10,307 nucleotides of DNA from Bacteroidales bacterium (GCA_900766975.1 CAAFXO010000036.1:1-10307), one strand, 5' to 3'; counted from the first letter of the stretch, positions 1 through 7,106 are shown. Made by a program: numbers and translations. The notes: a model not told the origin generated them from the sequence alone.

Positions 1-457
1 CGTAGGGAGATGTGGCAGGCTTGATGGGAGCAGTCTCATCGATAGGATTCTTGTCAGGCTCGCCATAGACGGTGCAACTCGACGAGAATACGAACCCCTT
101 GACGCCATATTGCGGCATTAGCTCCAAGAGGTTGCACACCGACATAAGGTTATTGCGATAATAGAGTAGGGGTTTATGGATCGACTCGCCTACAGCCTTG
201 GAGGCGGCAAAGTTGATGATGCCGGTGATGCCGGGGTGCTCCTTGAAGAGACGATGGAGCGTCTCGATATCCGTGCAGTCACCCTCCACGAACTCGGGAC
301 GTTGTCCCGCTATAGCCTCGATGCCGTCGAGCACTCCGATATTGGAGTTCGACAGATTGTCGATGATCACCACGTCATAGCCTGCGGCCAAGAGTTCGAC
401 CGTGGTATGCGACCCGATATAGCCGGTGCCTCCGGTCACCAATATTTTCTCTTTCAT
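1..457 (-). CDS. galE: UDP-glucose 4-epimerase GalE, N-terminal part (gene runs off the left edge)
   Basis: GalE interconverts UDP-glucose and UDP-galactose in the cytoplasm (Leloir pathway and supply of UDP-galactose for glycans), using tightly bound NAD in a short-chain dehydrogenase fold. The 152 visible residues begin MKEKILVTGGTGYIGSH, with the Rossmann motif GGTGYIGSH at residues 9-17. They continue through an NFAASKAVGES segment (82-92) to SSSCTVYG (125-132), where S127 aligns with the catalytic serine. The last complete codon in the window is Y152 in TSPY, matching the catalytic tyrosine of the family's YxxxK motif; the lysine and the substrate-binding half lie outside. The start ATG (455-457) directly precedes the conserved beta-strand. 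It is last of three same-strand genes after holB and a nucleotidyltransferase, so it is probably co-transcribed with them. The family is certain; strict GalE specificity rather than a related epimerase is very likely. Confidence 0.95.
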   Translation of the reverse strand, partial: MKEKILVTGGTGYIGSHTTVELLAAGYDVVIIDNLSNSNIGVLDGIEAIAGQRPEFVEGDCTDIETLHRLFKEHPGITGIINFAASKAVGESIHKPLLYYRNNLMSVCNLLELMPQYGVKGFVFSSSCTVYGEPDKNPIDETAPIKPATSPY

Positions 458-480
458 TCCTGATTTGTTTGATCGTTAAT

Positions 481-533
481 AAAATTTAAGGAACGCGCTC
501 TTTAGGAACGCGCTCTTAGGGAGTCAGCTCTTA
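481..533. repeat. Short 15-bp tandem repeat between the nucleotidyltransferase and galE genes
   Basis: The 14-mer aggaacgcgctctt occurs at 489-502 and again at 504-517, a period of 15. A degenerate third unit (gggagtcagctctta, 519-533, about 10 of 15 matching) runs into the TAA stop of the nucleotidyltransferase. The first unit with its 5' flank (481-501, 21 bp) recurs exactly, in inverse orientation, at 10075-10095 in the leader of the TPR gene. This suggests a dispersed intergenic element rather than a local duplication only. The function is not known from sequence. Confidence 0.7.
491..515 (-). other. Possible RNA hairpin between the nucleotidyltransferase and galE coding regions
   Basis: On the minus strand, the direction of transcription here, two copies of GAGCGCGTTC are separated by CTAAA (arms 506-515 and 491-500, loop 501-505). 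The unit is almost self-complementary, so the copies can pair over all ten positions: eight Watson-Crick pairs and two G-U wobbles. The plus-strand RNA would have two A-C mismatches instead, so the fold favours the sense transcript. Downstream in the RNA comes CTTAAATTTT, too weak a U-tract for a confident terminator. It might be an attenuator, a processing site, or a by-product of the tandem repeat. Confidence 0.4.
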
Positions 534-1433
534 GAAGAGAGGCGAGGGATAGACACCCTCATCCACCAAGCGCTTGAACTCAGCCACAGTGGCAGCGCGG
601 TCGGCGGCGTAAGTCACGCCAAACCAGCGAGAAGCTGTCTTCTCCACCTTCAGCGAGATCTTTCCCTGCTTGATCAGATCATTGACCACGCTGGGGATAT
701 AGAACTCCGACTTCAACTCCCCGCCATTTACCTTGAGGAACTCGACGAAAGCCTTTTCGCTATATTGGAAATAGTCGGGAGTGAAGCCCCACATATTCAT
801 CGACACGCTGGCATTCTCAGGGAAATCAGCCACCGAGCCGTCGGCGAGCACATGGATTAGCTTGCCATCCTTGCGCTCGATGCCATGGCACTCGGTGACG
901 TCGGTGAGATAGCCCTGCTCATCGACCTTGCAATATCCGCGCGACACGCCGCCATTCTCACTCAGCGTATTGCTGATATTGAAACCTACCATGCCGTAAG
1001 TATTGCTCTTGCCGGCCACAGAGGTGAGGAAATCGGCGAGCACGCGGAAAGAGTCAGCACCATAATAGTCGTCGGCATTGATCACGGCGAAAGGCTCGCG
1101 GATCACATCCTTGCCCATCAGCACAGCGTGGCCTGTGCCCCATGGCTTGGTTCGCCCCTCGGGGGCGGTGAATCCCTCCGGCAGATTGTTGAGATCTTGG
1201 AACACTACCTCCACCGGCACATGCCCCTCATAGCGCGAGATGATCTTCTCGCGAAATTCCTGCTCAAAATCATGGCGGATCACAAACACGATCTTGCCAA
1301 AGCCGGCTCGCAGTGCATCGTAGACCGAATAGTCCATAATGGTCTCTCCCGAAGGCCCCAGCCCATCGAGTTGCTTCAGACCTCCATAGCGGCTACCCAT
1401 GCCGGCAGCCAGAATAAACAGTGTAGGTTTCAT
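531..1433 (-). CDS. Sugar-nucleotidyltransferase-like protein (NTP_transferase family)
   Basis: This 300-residue cytoplasmic protein has a nucleotidyltransferase (GT-A-like) fold and is expected to join a sugar-1-phosphate to an NTP, giving an NDP-sugar plus pyrophosphate. The N-terminus holds the nucleotide-binding signature LAAGMGSRYGGLKQ (residues 8-21). PWGTGHAV lies at 97-104, the probable metal-binding aspartates in NADDYYG at 119-125, and NMWGF at 213-217, a position often near the sugar site. There is no hexapeptide acyltransferase tail as in GlmU, and no signal peptide. Bacteroidales genomes commonly carry close relatives annotated only as nucleotidyltransferase. It lies 62 bp downstream of holB and 73 bp upstream of galE on the same strand; the galE neighbour fits a role in UDP- or other NDP-sugar supply. 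Substrate and nucleotide cannot be read from the sequence. The start at 1433 is the only Met before the signature. Confidence 0.85.
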   Translation of the reverse strand: MKPTLFILAAGMGSRYGGLKQLDGLGPSGETIMDYSVYDALRAGFGKIVFVIRHDFEQEFREKIISRYEGHVPVEVVFQDLNNLPEGFTAPEGRTKPWGTGHAVLMGKDVIREPFAVINADDYYGADSFRVLADFLTSVAGKSNTYGMVGFNISNTLSENGGVSRGYCKVDEQGYLTDVTECHGIERKDGKLIHVLADGSVADFPENASVSMNMWGFTPDYFQYSEKAFVEFLKVNGGELKSEFYIPSVVNDLIKQGKISLKVEKTASRWFGVTYAADRAATVAEFKRLVDEGVYPSPLF

Positions 1434-1495
1434 TGTTTCTATTGGTTATGTTGGGTTGTTAATGATTTGATTTTATGTCTTATATAGATTGCTTG

Positions 1496-2629
1496 TCAGG
1501 TTGCTTTGCGATGAAGCAAGATGATGCAATATAGGAAATAGTCGAAGAGCACGAGGCGTGAATTGGCATTTCGCTCCACATCGCGGCGAGCACGATCGGT
1601 CTCGGCGGCGAAGTCTTCGACGTTATGATAGTTGATGAAGGGTGAGAATCGCTGTGAGAATGTCTCCTCTTCCGGAGTCATGGCTGTGAGCGAGGCTATC
1701 TTCATATTGTAGATGAAATTCTCGCGAACCATACGCGACACATAGCTTAGGAATCGTCTTATCTTCTCGCGACCGAATCCCGCCACCTGCTCTGCCAAGT
1801 CCTTGAGCTTAGCCACCTTCTTGGCGTATGCCATGCGCATCACCTCCTGATAGAGCGTCAGGAACTGCTCGTTCTCGCCGTCATGACCGCCATACTCGTC
1901 GGCGGCGATCAGACTGCCATTGCAGAGGGGGGCATAGCGTGCGGCATCTTGGGGTGAGAGCCCATACTTGGCGGTGAGATATTCTCCGATCTCTTGGTCG
2001 GAGAGACGACCCACTTTGAATCGCTGCACACGCGAGAAGATCGTGGGAAGAACCTGCAACTCATTGTCGCTCACCAAGATGAAGACAGTGCCCTCCGATG
2101 GCTCTTCCAGCACTTTCAGAAGCTTGTTGGCAGCCTCAAGACGCATCTTCTCCGGCTTCCATATCAGGAAGATCTTGTGGCGCGATGCGTAGGGAGGAAA
2201 GGAGTCGGCATAGACGATATCTTCCGCCTCATTGACATAGATGCTGACTTGCGAATTGCCCGCCTCGAGCAGCTCAAGCCATTTCTCTTCCGGCATAGTG
2301 GGATGATCGGTAATCATCCGGCGCCAAGGATCGATGCGGTCGGCCGAAACATAATATTTCATCTTCTCACTCTTGACGATAGGATAGATGAAATGCAAGT
2401 CCGGATGATTCAGCTCCTGATGCAATCGGCAGCTGCGACACTTGCCACAGGGTTCGGCCCCCTCGGGAGATTCGCAATGTAGATACTGAGCGTAGGCGCG
2501 AGCCAGCATCATCTTGCCCGTGCCCGCCGGCCCCGACAACATCAAGGCATGCGGCACATGCCCCGTGTCCACCAGAGTGTGCAGATCTTGCTTGATCTGA
2601 TTATGTCCCGGAATGTCACTGAATTTCAC
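1496..2629 (-). CDS. holB: DNA polymerase III clamp-loader subunit delta' (HolB)
   Basis: The delta' subunit is part of the pentameric clamp loader that opens the beta sliding clamp and places it on primed DNA at the replication fork. The 377-residue protein starts MKFSDIPGHNQIK, the usual opening of DnaX/HolB AAA+ domains. A Walker A-like loop GPAGTGKM is at 33-40. A zinc-module pattern C52, C61, C64, C67 follows. A family-typical inserted stretch (about 83-145) precedes HKIFLIWKPEKM (151-162), where the Walker B acidic residue is replaced, as expected for a non-hydrolysing subunit. LLKVLEEP is at 170-177, and the arginine-finger motif reads SRV (199-201) rather than the common SRC. The C-terminal collar region follows. 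It is the first gene of a probable holB-nucleotidyltransferase-galE unit and is divergent from the AddB-like nuclease, with a promoter candidate about 130 bp upstream. A DnaX (tau/gamma) identity is unlikely given the short length and degenerate Walker B. Confidence 0.9.
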   Translation of the reverse strand: MKFSDIPGHNQIKQDLHTLVDTGHVPHALMLSGPAGTGKMMLARAYAQYLHCESPEGAEPCGKCRSCRLHQELNHPDLHFIYPIVKSEKMKYYVSADRIDPWRRMITDHPTMPEEKWLELLEAGNSQVSIYVNEAEDIVYADSFPPYASRHKIFLIWKPEKMRLEAANKLLKVLEEPSEGTVFILVSDNELQVLPTIFSRVQRFKVGRLSDQEIGEYLTAKYGLSPQDAARYAPLCNGSLIAADEYGGHDGENEQFLTLYQEVMRMAYAKKVAKLKDLAEQVAGFGREKIRRFLSYVSRMVRENFIYNMKIASLTAMTPEEETFSQRFSPFINYHNVEDFAAETDRARRDVERNANSRLVLFDYFLYCIILLHRKAT

Positions 2630-2755
2630 TGTCGTTCTGTCGTTTGATTAGTCCTGTAGAGACGTTCTTGCGATTTGTCCCGATTATTTTGAGCGAGAAA
2701 AAGGGGGGTATCCTCCCATAAATTTCATCACTCTATAAATATAACGAAAAATTTA

Positions 2756-2787
2756 ATTGCAAAGATACTTTTTTTTACCTATTTTAG
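2756..2787 (+). promoter_or_regulatory. Weak promoter candidate for the AddB-like gene
   Basis: On the plus strand, ATTG (2756-2759), a 20-nt spacer and TATTTTAG (2780-2787) resemble the Bacteroidota layout TTTG-N20-TAnnTTTG, with 3 of 4 and 4 of 6 fixed positions matching. It lies 40-70 nt before the ATG at 2827, and no better candidate is visible. It overlaps the stronger divergent holB promoter. Confidence 0.25.
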
Positions 2788-2791
2788 CAAT
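2760..2791 (-). promoter_or_regulatory. Promoter candidate for holB
   Basis: On the minus strand TATCTTTG (2767-2760) matches the Bacteroidota -7 consensus TAnnTTTG exactly. ATTG (2791-2788) sits 20 nt upstream and matches three of four bases of the -33 TTTG. The start site would fall near 2752, giving a leader of about 120 nt before the holB ATG. The leader contains an imperfect GC hairpin followed by five Ts (2717-2698). Confidence 0.5.
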
Positions 2792-2826
2792 TATTTTTCA
2801 TTTTCTTAGAGCACGATTGTAGAATT

Positions 2827-5800
2827 ATGGCTTCTTTAACCTTCCTTGAGGCTGTGGCTCAGGCATGCCTGTCGCATTATGACGATATGTCGCAATATTG
2901 CTTTCTCTTCCCTAATAAGCGAAGCACTTCTTTCTTCTTGAAGAGCATGGCGGAGAATTTGGGCGATCGCGTTCTGCTCGCTCCCGATGTGATGGACGTG
3001 GCAGAGTTTATGTCGACCATCAGCCGAAGGCGTCAGGCTACGCGTCTCGACTCCCTCTTCCGCCTATATAATATATATGTCGATTTGATTTCCGCCAAGA
3101 CCTCCACCACGGAGGCTCTTGCCGCTGATTTCGATCATTTTGCCCCTTGGGGAGAGATCTTGGTCAATGATTTCAGCGAGATCGATCAATTCGACGTGTC
3201 GGCTGTCGATCTTTTCCGCAATGTCGAGGATTTCCGTGAGATCGAGGCAAACTATCTTACCGAGGAGCAGAAGGAGGTGATCGAACGCTATTTCGGCTAT
3301 TATCCGCAGGTGGATGACGTAGAGTCTTTCTGGCGTCACACTCGTCAAGGGGAGGAGTCGGAGGTAAAGCGCCGTTTCATCGAGCTCTGGGAGTTGCTCC
3401 CTGCTCTATACACGGGGTTAAAGCAGGATCTTGAGAAGGATTCCCTATCTCTCCCGGGCTCTATCTTCCGCGAGGCGCGTGAGCGAGTGGAGAGTGAGGG
3501 CATCGAGGCTCTCCCCTGGAAGCATATAGTGGTGGTGGGCTTTAATATGCTATCCACCACCGAGGCTCGCATCTTCGATCTCCTCAAGGGGATGACCGAT
3601 GAGGAGGGTATGCCGATTGCCGACTTCTTTTGGGATGCCACCGGGCCAATCCTCTCCCCGGACTCGGATGTCTCCAATCCCGCTACTATCAGCCTGCAGC
3701 GAAATATGCTGCATTTCCCTATGCCGGAGTGGGGCAGAAAGTTCATCGAACTGAGCAATGTCTCGGAGATGCCGGAGTCGATGACCATCGCCGCATCCCC
3801 CTCGAATGTGGCACAGACCAAGATCGCCGCCCTCACCATCCGAGAGTGGATGGATAAGGTGGATAGTCAGGTGATCGATGCCGCCAATGTCGCCGTGGTC
3901 GTGCCCGATGAGTCGCTCTTAATGCCTCTGCTATATTCACTCCCCGAGGAACTGGAGAGTGTCAACCTCACCATGGGCTATTCGATGAGATATACCTCCA
4001 TAGCCTCTTTCATCTATCACTTGCGCCGCCTCCATGCCCGTCGTCGGAAACTGAAGGGGGGAAGGTTCGGATATTATTTCGACGATTTCAGCATGCTGAT
4101 CACCCACCCCTTGGTGCAGTCGGTGATCGGTAGCGATGCCGCCAATCGGATCAATAGCGACATCGCCGAGCGACACCTACGATTCGTTTCAGTAGAGGAT
4201 ATCAAGGCCTCGAATCATGCTCGAGGTTCTAAAAAATCGGAGACCGCAGATAGACACCATGAGCAACTCGATACTCTCTTCCGACCTCTTCCGGAGCAGG
4301 CATCTTACGACGAGGTGGCCGGCTATATCGACCGCGTTTTGACACTGATTTATGACTCTTTGGACAAGTCAAATGCCGACCTCGCTGTGGTCAATACCAA
4401 CATCGAGCAGTTGCAGATCGAGCGCTATCGTATGGCGCTGAACCGTCTGAGTCAATGTGTGCATCAATATAAGGTGAACATACTCCCCGACAATGTGTTC
4501 TATCTGATCGACAGGCTTCTGGCCGGCGAGAAGATTAATTTCGAGGGGGAGCCCCTCAAGGGCCTTCAGATCATGGGACTCCTCGAGACGCGTGCTCTCG
4601 ACTTCAAGCATCTGATCATCCTCTCGATGAATGATAAGGTGATGCCTCGCGCGTCGAGTCGCCGCACGTTTATCCCCGAGACGTTGCGCCGAGGATATGG
4701 CCTGCCTCTCTCTTCGCGCGCCGAAGAATTGTATGCCTATTATTTCTATCGGCTTATCTCGCGCGCTGAGGATGTGACACTGATCTATGATGCGCGTGTC
4801 GGCGATGGCATGAGATCCGGCGGCAAAAGCCGCTTCTTGCTCCAACTCGATTTGCTCTATGCCCGGGGACATTCTCTGCATAAAAACTACGTATTCAATA
4901 CTTCCCATCGGAATCTCAATTCCGATGACGTGGTGAAGAATGAGAATGTGATGAAGCGCCTTGAACGTTTTAAGGAGAAGGGTAGTGGTGCGAATCTCTC
5001 GGCCTCGGCGCTGATGGATTATTGTTCCTGTCCGATGAAATTCTATTATAAGGATGTGGTGGGGCTGTCGGATGAGACGCCGGTGTCGAGTGAAATTGAT
5101 TCTATTACACAGGGTAATATAGTGCACAGAACGATGCTCAATCTCTACATTCCCGAGGAAAAGCGCAATAAGTATCTCAAATCCACGGAGAGGGTAGTGC
5201 TCGAGAAGAGGGATTTTGAAAGCATGCTTAATGATCCTCGTATGATTTCCGACGAGTTGAGGCGATCTGTCAATATTGAGCATTTCCGACTCAGTGGCAA
5301 GGATATCAACCGGCCGCTGTCGGGCAAGACCAAGATGGTGGCAGATCGCTTGTGTCGCCAGGTGCAGGAAGTGGTGAGATATGACATGGCACATTCACCG
5401 GTAGTATTGGTCGGTTGTGAGATCAAGGGGATAACGCGCTGGAAGGTTGAAGTGCCGGAGGGTGAAAAGAGTTATGTCGACGAGGTGAATCTCCGCTATG
5501 CCTTAGACCGTGTCGATATCGTCGATGGTGTGATTCGGGTGGTCGATTACAAGACCGGAAATGCCGATGTCGAAGCTGGCAGAGGACTTGTAGATGTCTT
5601 CAACGGAAGTGGTAAAAGCAAATACCTATTACAGCTTCTCATATATGCCCACCTGCTTGAGGGGCTGATGCAAAAGAATGGAGAGTCTGTCGTGGATAGA
5701 GATATCTCCATGAAGATATATGATGTCCACACGATTGCGGCTGATGGGCCCATCACCCCCACGATTGGCAATAAGAAGATCACCGGTTTCCGTGAAAAAT

Positions 5801-5988
5801 CTGTTGCGGTAAATACGAAAGACGAGTCCGGAGACCCCGGCTCGGAGTCGCTCTACGACGGATTCCGTCAGCGGTTGAATATGATTATCAACGAGATTTT
5901 CAATCCCGATATCCCCTTCAAGGCGCGTCCCGACGAAGAAAACGCCTGCCGCTACTGCCACCTAAGCGACCTCTGCGGCAGAGAATAA
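2827..5988 (+). CDS. AddB-like PD-(D/E)XK recombination nuclease with probable iron-sulfur cluster
   Basis: This 1053-residue protein resembles the AddB subunit of AddAB-type helicase-nucleases, which resect double-strand breaks for RecA-dependent repair. The N-terminal two thirds looks like the helicase-derived but degenerate part of AddB: FLFPNKRS appears near the N-terminus and there is no GxGKT loop. The C-terminal nuclease domain has H767 in GNIVHRTM, the acidic segment DRVDIVD (894-900) and the core DYKTG (907-911) with D907 and K909. Four cysteines match the AddB iron-sulfur pattern: C735 in the CSCP stretch, then C1041, C1044 and C1050 (CxxCxxxxxC) at the extreme C-terminus. Length and order fit AddB. 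No AddA/UvrD-like partner gene lies in the window, so I leave the symbol blank. The start at 2827 has no clear ribosome-binding site but follows an AT-rich promoter region. The gene is divergent from holB and converges on the antitoxin-like gene, with 39 bp between them. Confidence 0.85.
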   Translation: MASLTFLEAVAQACLSHYDDMSQYCFLFPNKRSTSFFLKSMAENLGDRVLLAPDVMDVAEFMSTISRRRQATRLDSLFRLYNIYVDLISAKTSTTEALAADFDHFAPWGEILVNDFSEIDQFDVSAVDLFRNVEDFREIEANYLTEEQKEVIERYFGYYPQVDDVESFWRHTRQGEESEVKRRFIELWELLPALYTGLKQDLEKDSLSLPGSIFREARERVESEGIEALPWKHIVVVGFNMLSTTEARIFDLLKGMTDEEGMPIADFFWDATGPILSPDSDVSNPATISLQRNMLHFPMPEWGRKFIELSNVSEMPESMTIAASPSNVAQTKIAALTIREWMDKVDSQVIDAANVAVVVPDESLLMPLLYSLPEELESVNLTMGYSMRYTSIASFIYHLRRLHARRRKLKGGRFGYYFDDFSMLITHPLVQSVIGSDAANRINSDIAERHLRFVSVEDIKASNHARGSKKSETADRHHEQLDTLFRPLPEQASYDEVAGYIDRVLTLIYDSLDKSNADLAVVNTNIEQLQIERYRMALNRLSQCVHQYKVNILPDNVFYLIDRLLAGEKINFEGEPLKGLQIMGLLETRALDFKHLIILSMNDKVMPRASSRRTFIPETLRRGYGLPLSSRAEELYAYYFYRLISRAEDVTLIYDARVGDGMRSGGKSRFLLQLDLLYARGHSLHKNYVFNTSHRNLNSDDVVKNENVMKRLERFKEKGSGANLSASALMDYCSCPMKFYYKDVVGLSDETPVSSEIDSITQGNIVHRTMLNLYIPEEKRNKYLKSTERVVLEKRDFESMLNDPRMISDELRRSVNIEHFRLSGKDINRPLSGKTKMVADRLCRQVQEVVRYDMAHSPVVLVGCEIKGITRWKVEVPEGEKSYVDEVNLRYALDRVDIVDGVIRVVDYKTGNADVEAGRGLVDVFNGSGKSKYLLQLLIYAHLLEGLMQKNGESVVDRDISMKIYDVHTIAADGPITPTIGNKKITGFREKSVAVNTKDESGDPGSESLYDGFRQRLNMIINEIFNPDIPFKARPDEENACRYCHLSDLCGRE

Positions 5989-6027
5989 GAGCGTCTTTCT
6001 TAAACTGAGATGTCAATTTCAATGTAT

Positions 6028-6273
6028 TCATAGAGAGTCTACGAAGTTACGGAAGGTGGAGATATCAAGAGTCTCAAGATGATCGGAAGTCTCAGCCTCT
6101 TTCATTGCCGCGAGGGTAGTATTATTGGGGCGATTGGAGACAAATGACATCAATACACTCTCCACAAGATTGTTGAGACTGCGATTATGCCTTTTTGCTT
6201 CCTCTTGAAGTCGTATAATAAGATCCTTGTTTAGACGAAAGGATGTCTGCTTTCTAACTACAGATGTATTCAT
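6028..6273 (-). CDS. Small ribbon-helix-helix protein, antitoxin-like, solitary
   Basis: This 81-residue protein has a ribbon-helix-helix N-terminal half: strand QTSFRL (9-14), helix A about 17-29 and helix B about 32-45 beginning RSLNNLVESVL. That is the MetJ/Arc-type DNA-binding fold used by many type II antitoxins. The C-terminal half (51-81: NTTLAAMKEAE, then LETLDISTFRNFVDSL) resembles the toxin-wrapping tail of RelB-like antitoxins in Bacteroidota. No toxin gene is adjacent: only 39 bp separate its TGA from the nuclease stop, and upstream lies non-coding DNA and then pth. It is therefore either an orphan antitoxin, a partner of a toxin elsewhere, or a domesticated regulator. A strong promoter with overlapping inverted repeats precedes it, consistent with autoregulation, which is typical of the family. 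The RHH fold is confident; the antitoxin role is inference. Confidence 0.8.
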   Translation of the reverse strand: MNTSVVRKQTSFRLNKDLIIRLQEEAKRHNRSLNNLVESVLMSFVSNRPNNTTLAAMKEAETSDHLETLDISTFRNFVDSL

Positions 6274-6305
6274 TTTAAATAATTTTTAGAAAATTCCGTA
6301 CCGGG

Positions 6306-6366
6306 AGTAGTCTCTGCACTACTATATATCGCAAATATAATACATTTGTATAACACTCGCAAGAGT
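6306..6366. promoter_or_regulatory. Three inverted repeats over the antitoxin-like gene promoter (candidate operators)
   Basis: Three short perfect inverted repeats cluster here. AGTAGT-6nt-ACTACT (6306-6323) lies around the predicted start site. ATACA-TT-TGTAT (6340-6351) lies in the spacer between the -7 and -33 elements. ACTC-GCAA-GAGT (6355-6366) covers the -33 element. RHH antitoxins usually repress their own promoter by binding short palindromes, so these are plausible operators. The three do not share one consensus, so at most some are real sites. Confidence 0.35.
6332..6363 (-). promoter_or_regulatory. Promoter of the ribbon-helix-helix gene
   Basis: On the minus strand TATATTTG (6339-6332) is an exact TAnnTTTG -7 element. 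CTTG (6363-6360) lies 20 nt upstream, matching three of four bases of the -33 TTTG. The predicted start near 6325 leaves a leader of about 50 nt to the ATG at 6273. The same CTTG-N20-TAnnTTTG layout occurs before rplY. Confidence 0.6.
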
Positions 6367-6396
6367 ATTTGCAAAATTTTTTGTGATGGGTGGGGG

Positions 6397-7032
6397 CTAT
6401 CGGTTGTAGTGGGTCATGGCGAAGTCGGGGCCGGAGAGGCAGAAGGCTTTGACGGCGTCGGAGGCATTCTTTAAGATCTCGGGCATCTTGGCGAGCTCTT
6501 CGTCAGGAAATTTCCCTAAGACATAGTCGATCTGACCCCCTCGCGGGAAACCATTGCCGATGCCGAAACGAAGTCGGGCATAGTTCTGCGTGCCAAGCTC
6601 CGAGGCAATGTTCTTCAACCCATTGTGACCGGCATCCGACCCCTGCTTGCGCATGCGGATTGATCCGAAGGGTATCGCCATATCGTCGACCACCACAAGA
6701 AGATTCTCCAACGGAAGTTTCTCATGGTTCATCCAGTATCTCACGGCTACGCCACTGAGGTTCATAAAGGTGGAGGGCTTGAGCAAGAGCAACTCGCAAT
6801 TTTTCACCTTGATGCGAGCCATATCGCCATATCTCTTCGATTCGAACAATACACCGGCCTCGCGAGCCATCAGATCGCCCACCATAAAGCCGGCATTATG
6901 GCGCGTATCGACATATTCCGGCGCCATATTCCCCAGACATGCTATCAGAAATTTCTTCATATCTTCATGTGGCTCATCCTCCGAAGCGGATTGAGCCTTT
7001 TTTCTTCCAAATAAAAATTTAAACAAGTTCAT
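6397..7032 (-). CDS. pth: Peptidyl-tRNA hydrolase
   Basis: Pth cleaves peptidyl-tRNAs released from stalled ribosomes, recycling tRNA in the cytoplasm. The core begins MKKFLIACLGN at residue 25. By alignment with the E. coli enzyme the active-site residues are present: N35 in LGN, H45 in TRHNAGF, N91 in STFMNLSG, D116 in VVVDDMAIPFG and N137 in AGHNGLK. The protein is 211 residues from the first Met at 7032, longer than the usual 185-195. The surplus is a 24-residue N-terminal extension, hydrophobic and basic (LFKFLFGRKK) then acidic (EDEPHED). Starting instead at M25 (6960) would give a standard-length enzyme; neither start has a clear Shine-Dalgarno. The motif usually written GLGNPG reads CLGNMA here, a change outside the catalytic residues. 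It lies downstream of rplY on the same strand, after a terminator, with its own -7 element. Confidence 0.93.
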   Translation of the reverse strand: MNLFKFLFGRKKAQSASEDEPHEDMKKFLIACLGNMAPEYVDTRHNAGFMVGDLMAREAGVLFESKRYGDMARIKVKNCELLLLKPSTFMNLSGVAVRYWMNHEKLPLENLLVVVDDMAIPFGSIRMRKQGSDAGHNGLKNIASELGTQNYARLRFGIGNGFPRGGQIDYVLGKFPDEELAKMPEILKNASDAVKAFCLSGPDFAMTHYNR

Positions 7033-7098
7033 ATATTCATCATTAAGAGAGAGTAACAGCTCTTAGAGCGCATGCGGAGCACCTGCCATCTGCGGAGA

Positions 7099-7106
7099 CA
7101 AACATA
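7099..7106 (-). promoter_or_regulatory. -7 element candidate for pth
   Basis: TATGTTTG on the minus strand (7106-7099) matches TAnnTTTG exactly and lies about 70 nt upstream of the longer pth start. No TTTG-like -33 element is found 19-21 nt upstream, where the rplY terminator stem lies. It overlaps the end of the terminator U-tract, so pth may be restarted right after rplY transcription ends. Confidence 0.35.

Noticed and set aside
176..463. 95-codon plus-strand frame at the left edge
   Set aside because: It lies opposite the galE coding region, which has clear catalytic motifs.
885..1487. 200-codon plus-strand frame opposite the nucleotidyltransferase
   Set aside because: Antisense shadow of a well-supported gene, with no promoter or ribosome-binding site.
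4369..5394. 341-codon minus-strand open frame opposite the nuclease gene
   Set aside because: Its histidine- and isoleucine-rich product is typical of an antisense shadow; the nuclease frame contains the recognisable motifs.
5986..6002. TAAGA-7nt-TCTTA inverted repeat after the nuclease, loosely like the 15-bp unit
   Set aside because: Only 5-bp AT-rich arms and about 15 of 18 matches to the dispersed element; not enough to call a terminator or a repeat copy.
5989..6027. Possible toxin gene beside the antitoxin-like gene
   Set aside because: Only 39 bp are available between two stop codons, and the upstream 120 bp has no coding frame either.
6341..6348. Plus-strand TACATTTG promoter match
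   Set aside because: Exact -7 match but no -33 box and no plus-strand gene downstream; it is part of the ATACA-TT-TGTAT palindrome.
7059..7076. Palindromes GCTCT-T-AGAGC and CGCATGCG in the pth leader
   Set aside because: Short palindromes with no second site or known regulator; chance is a reasonable explanation.
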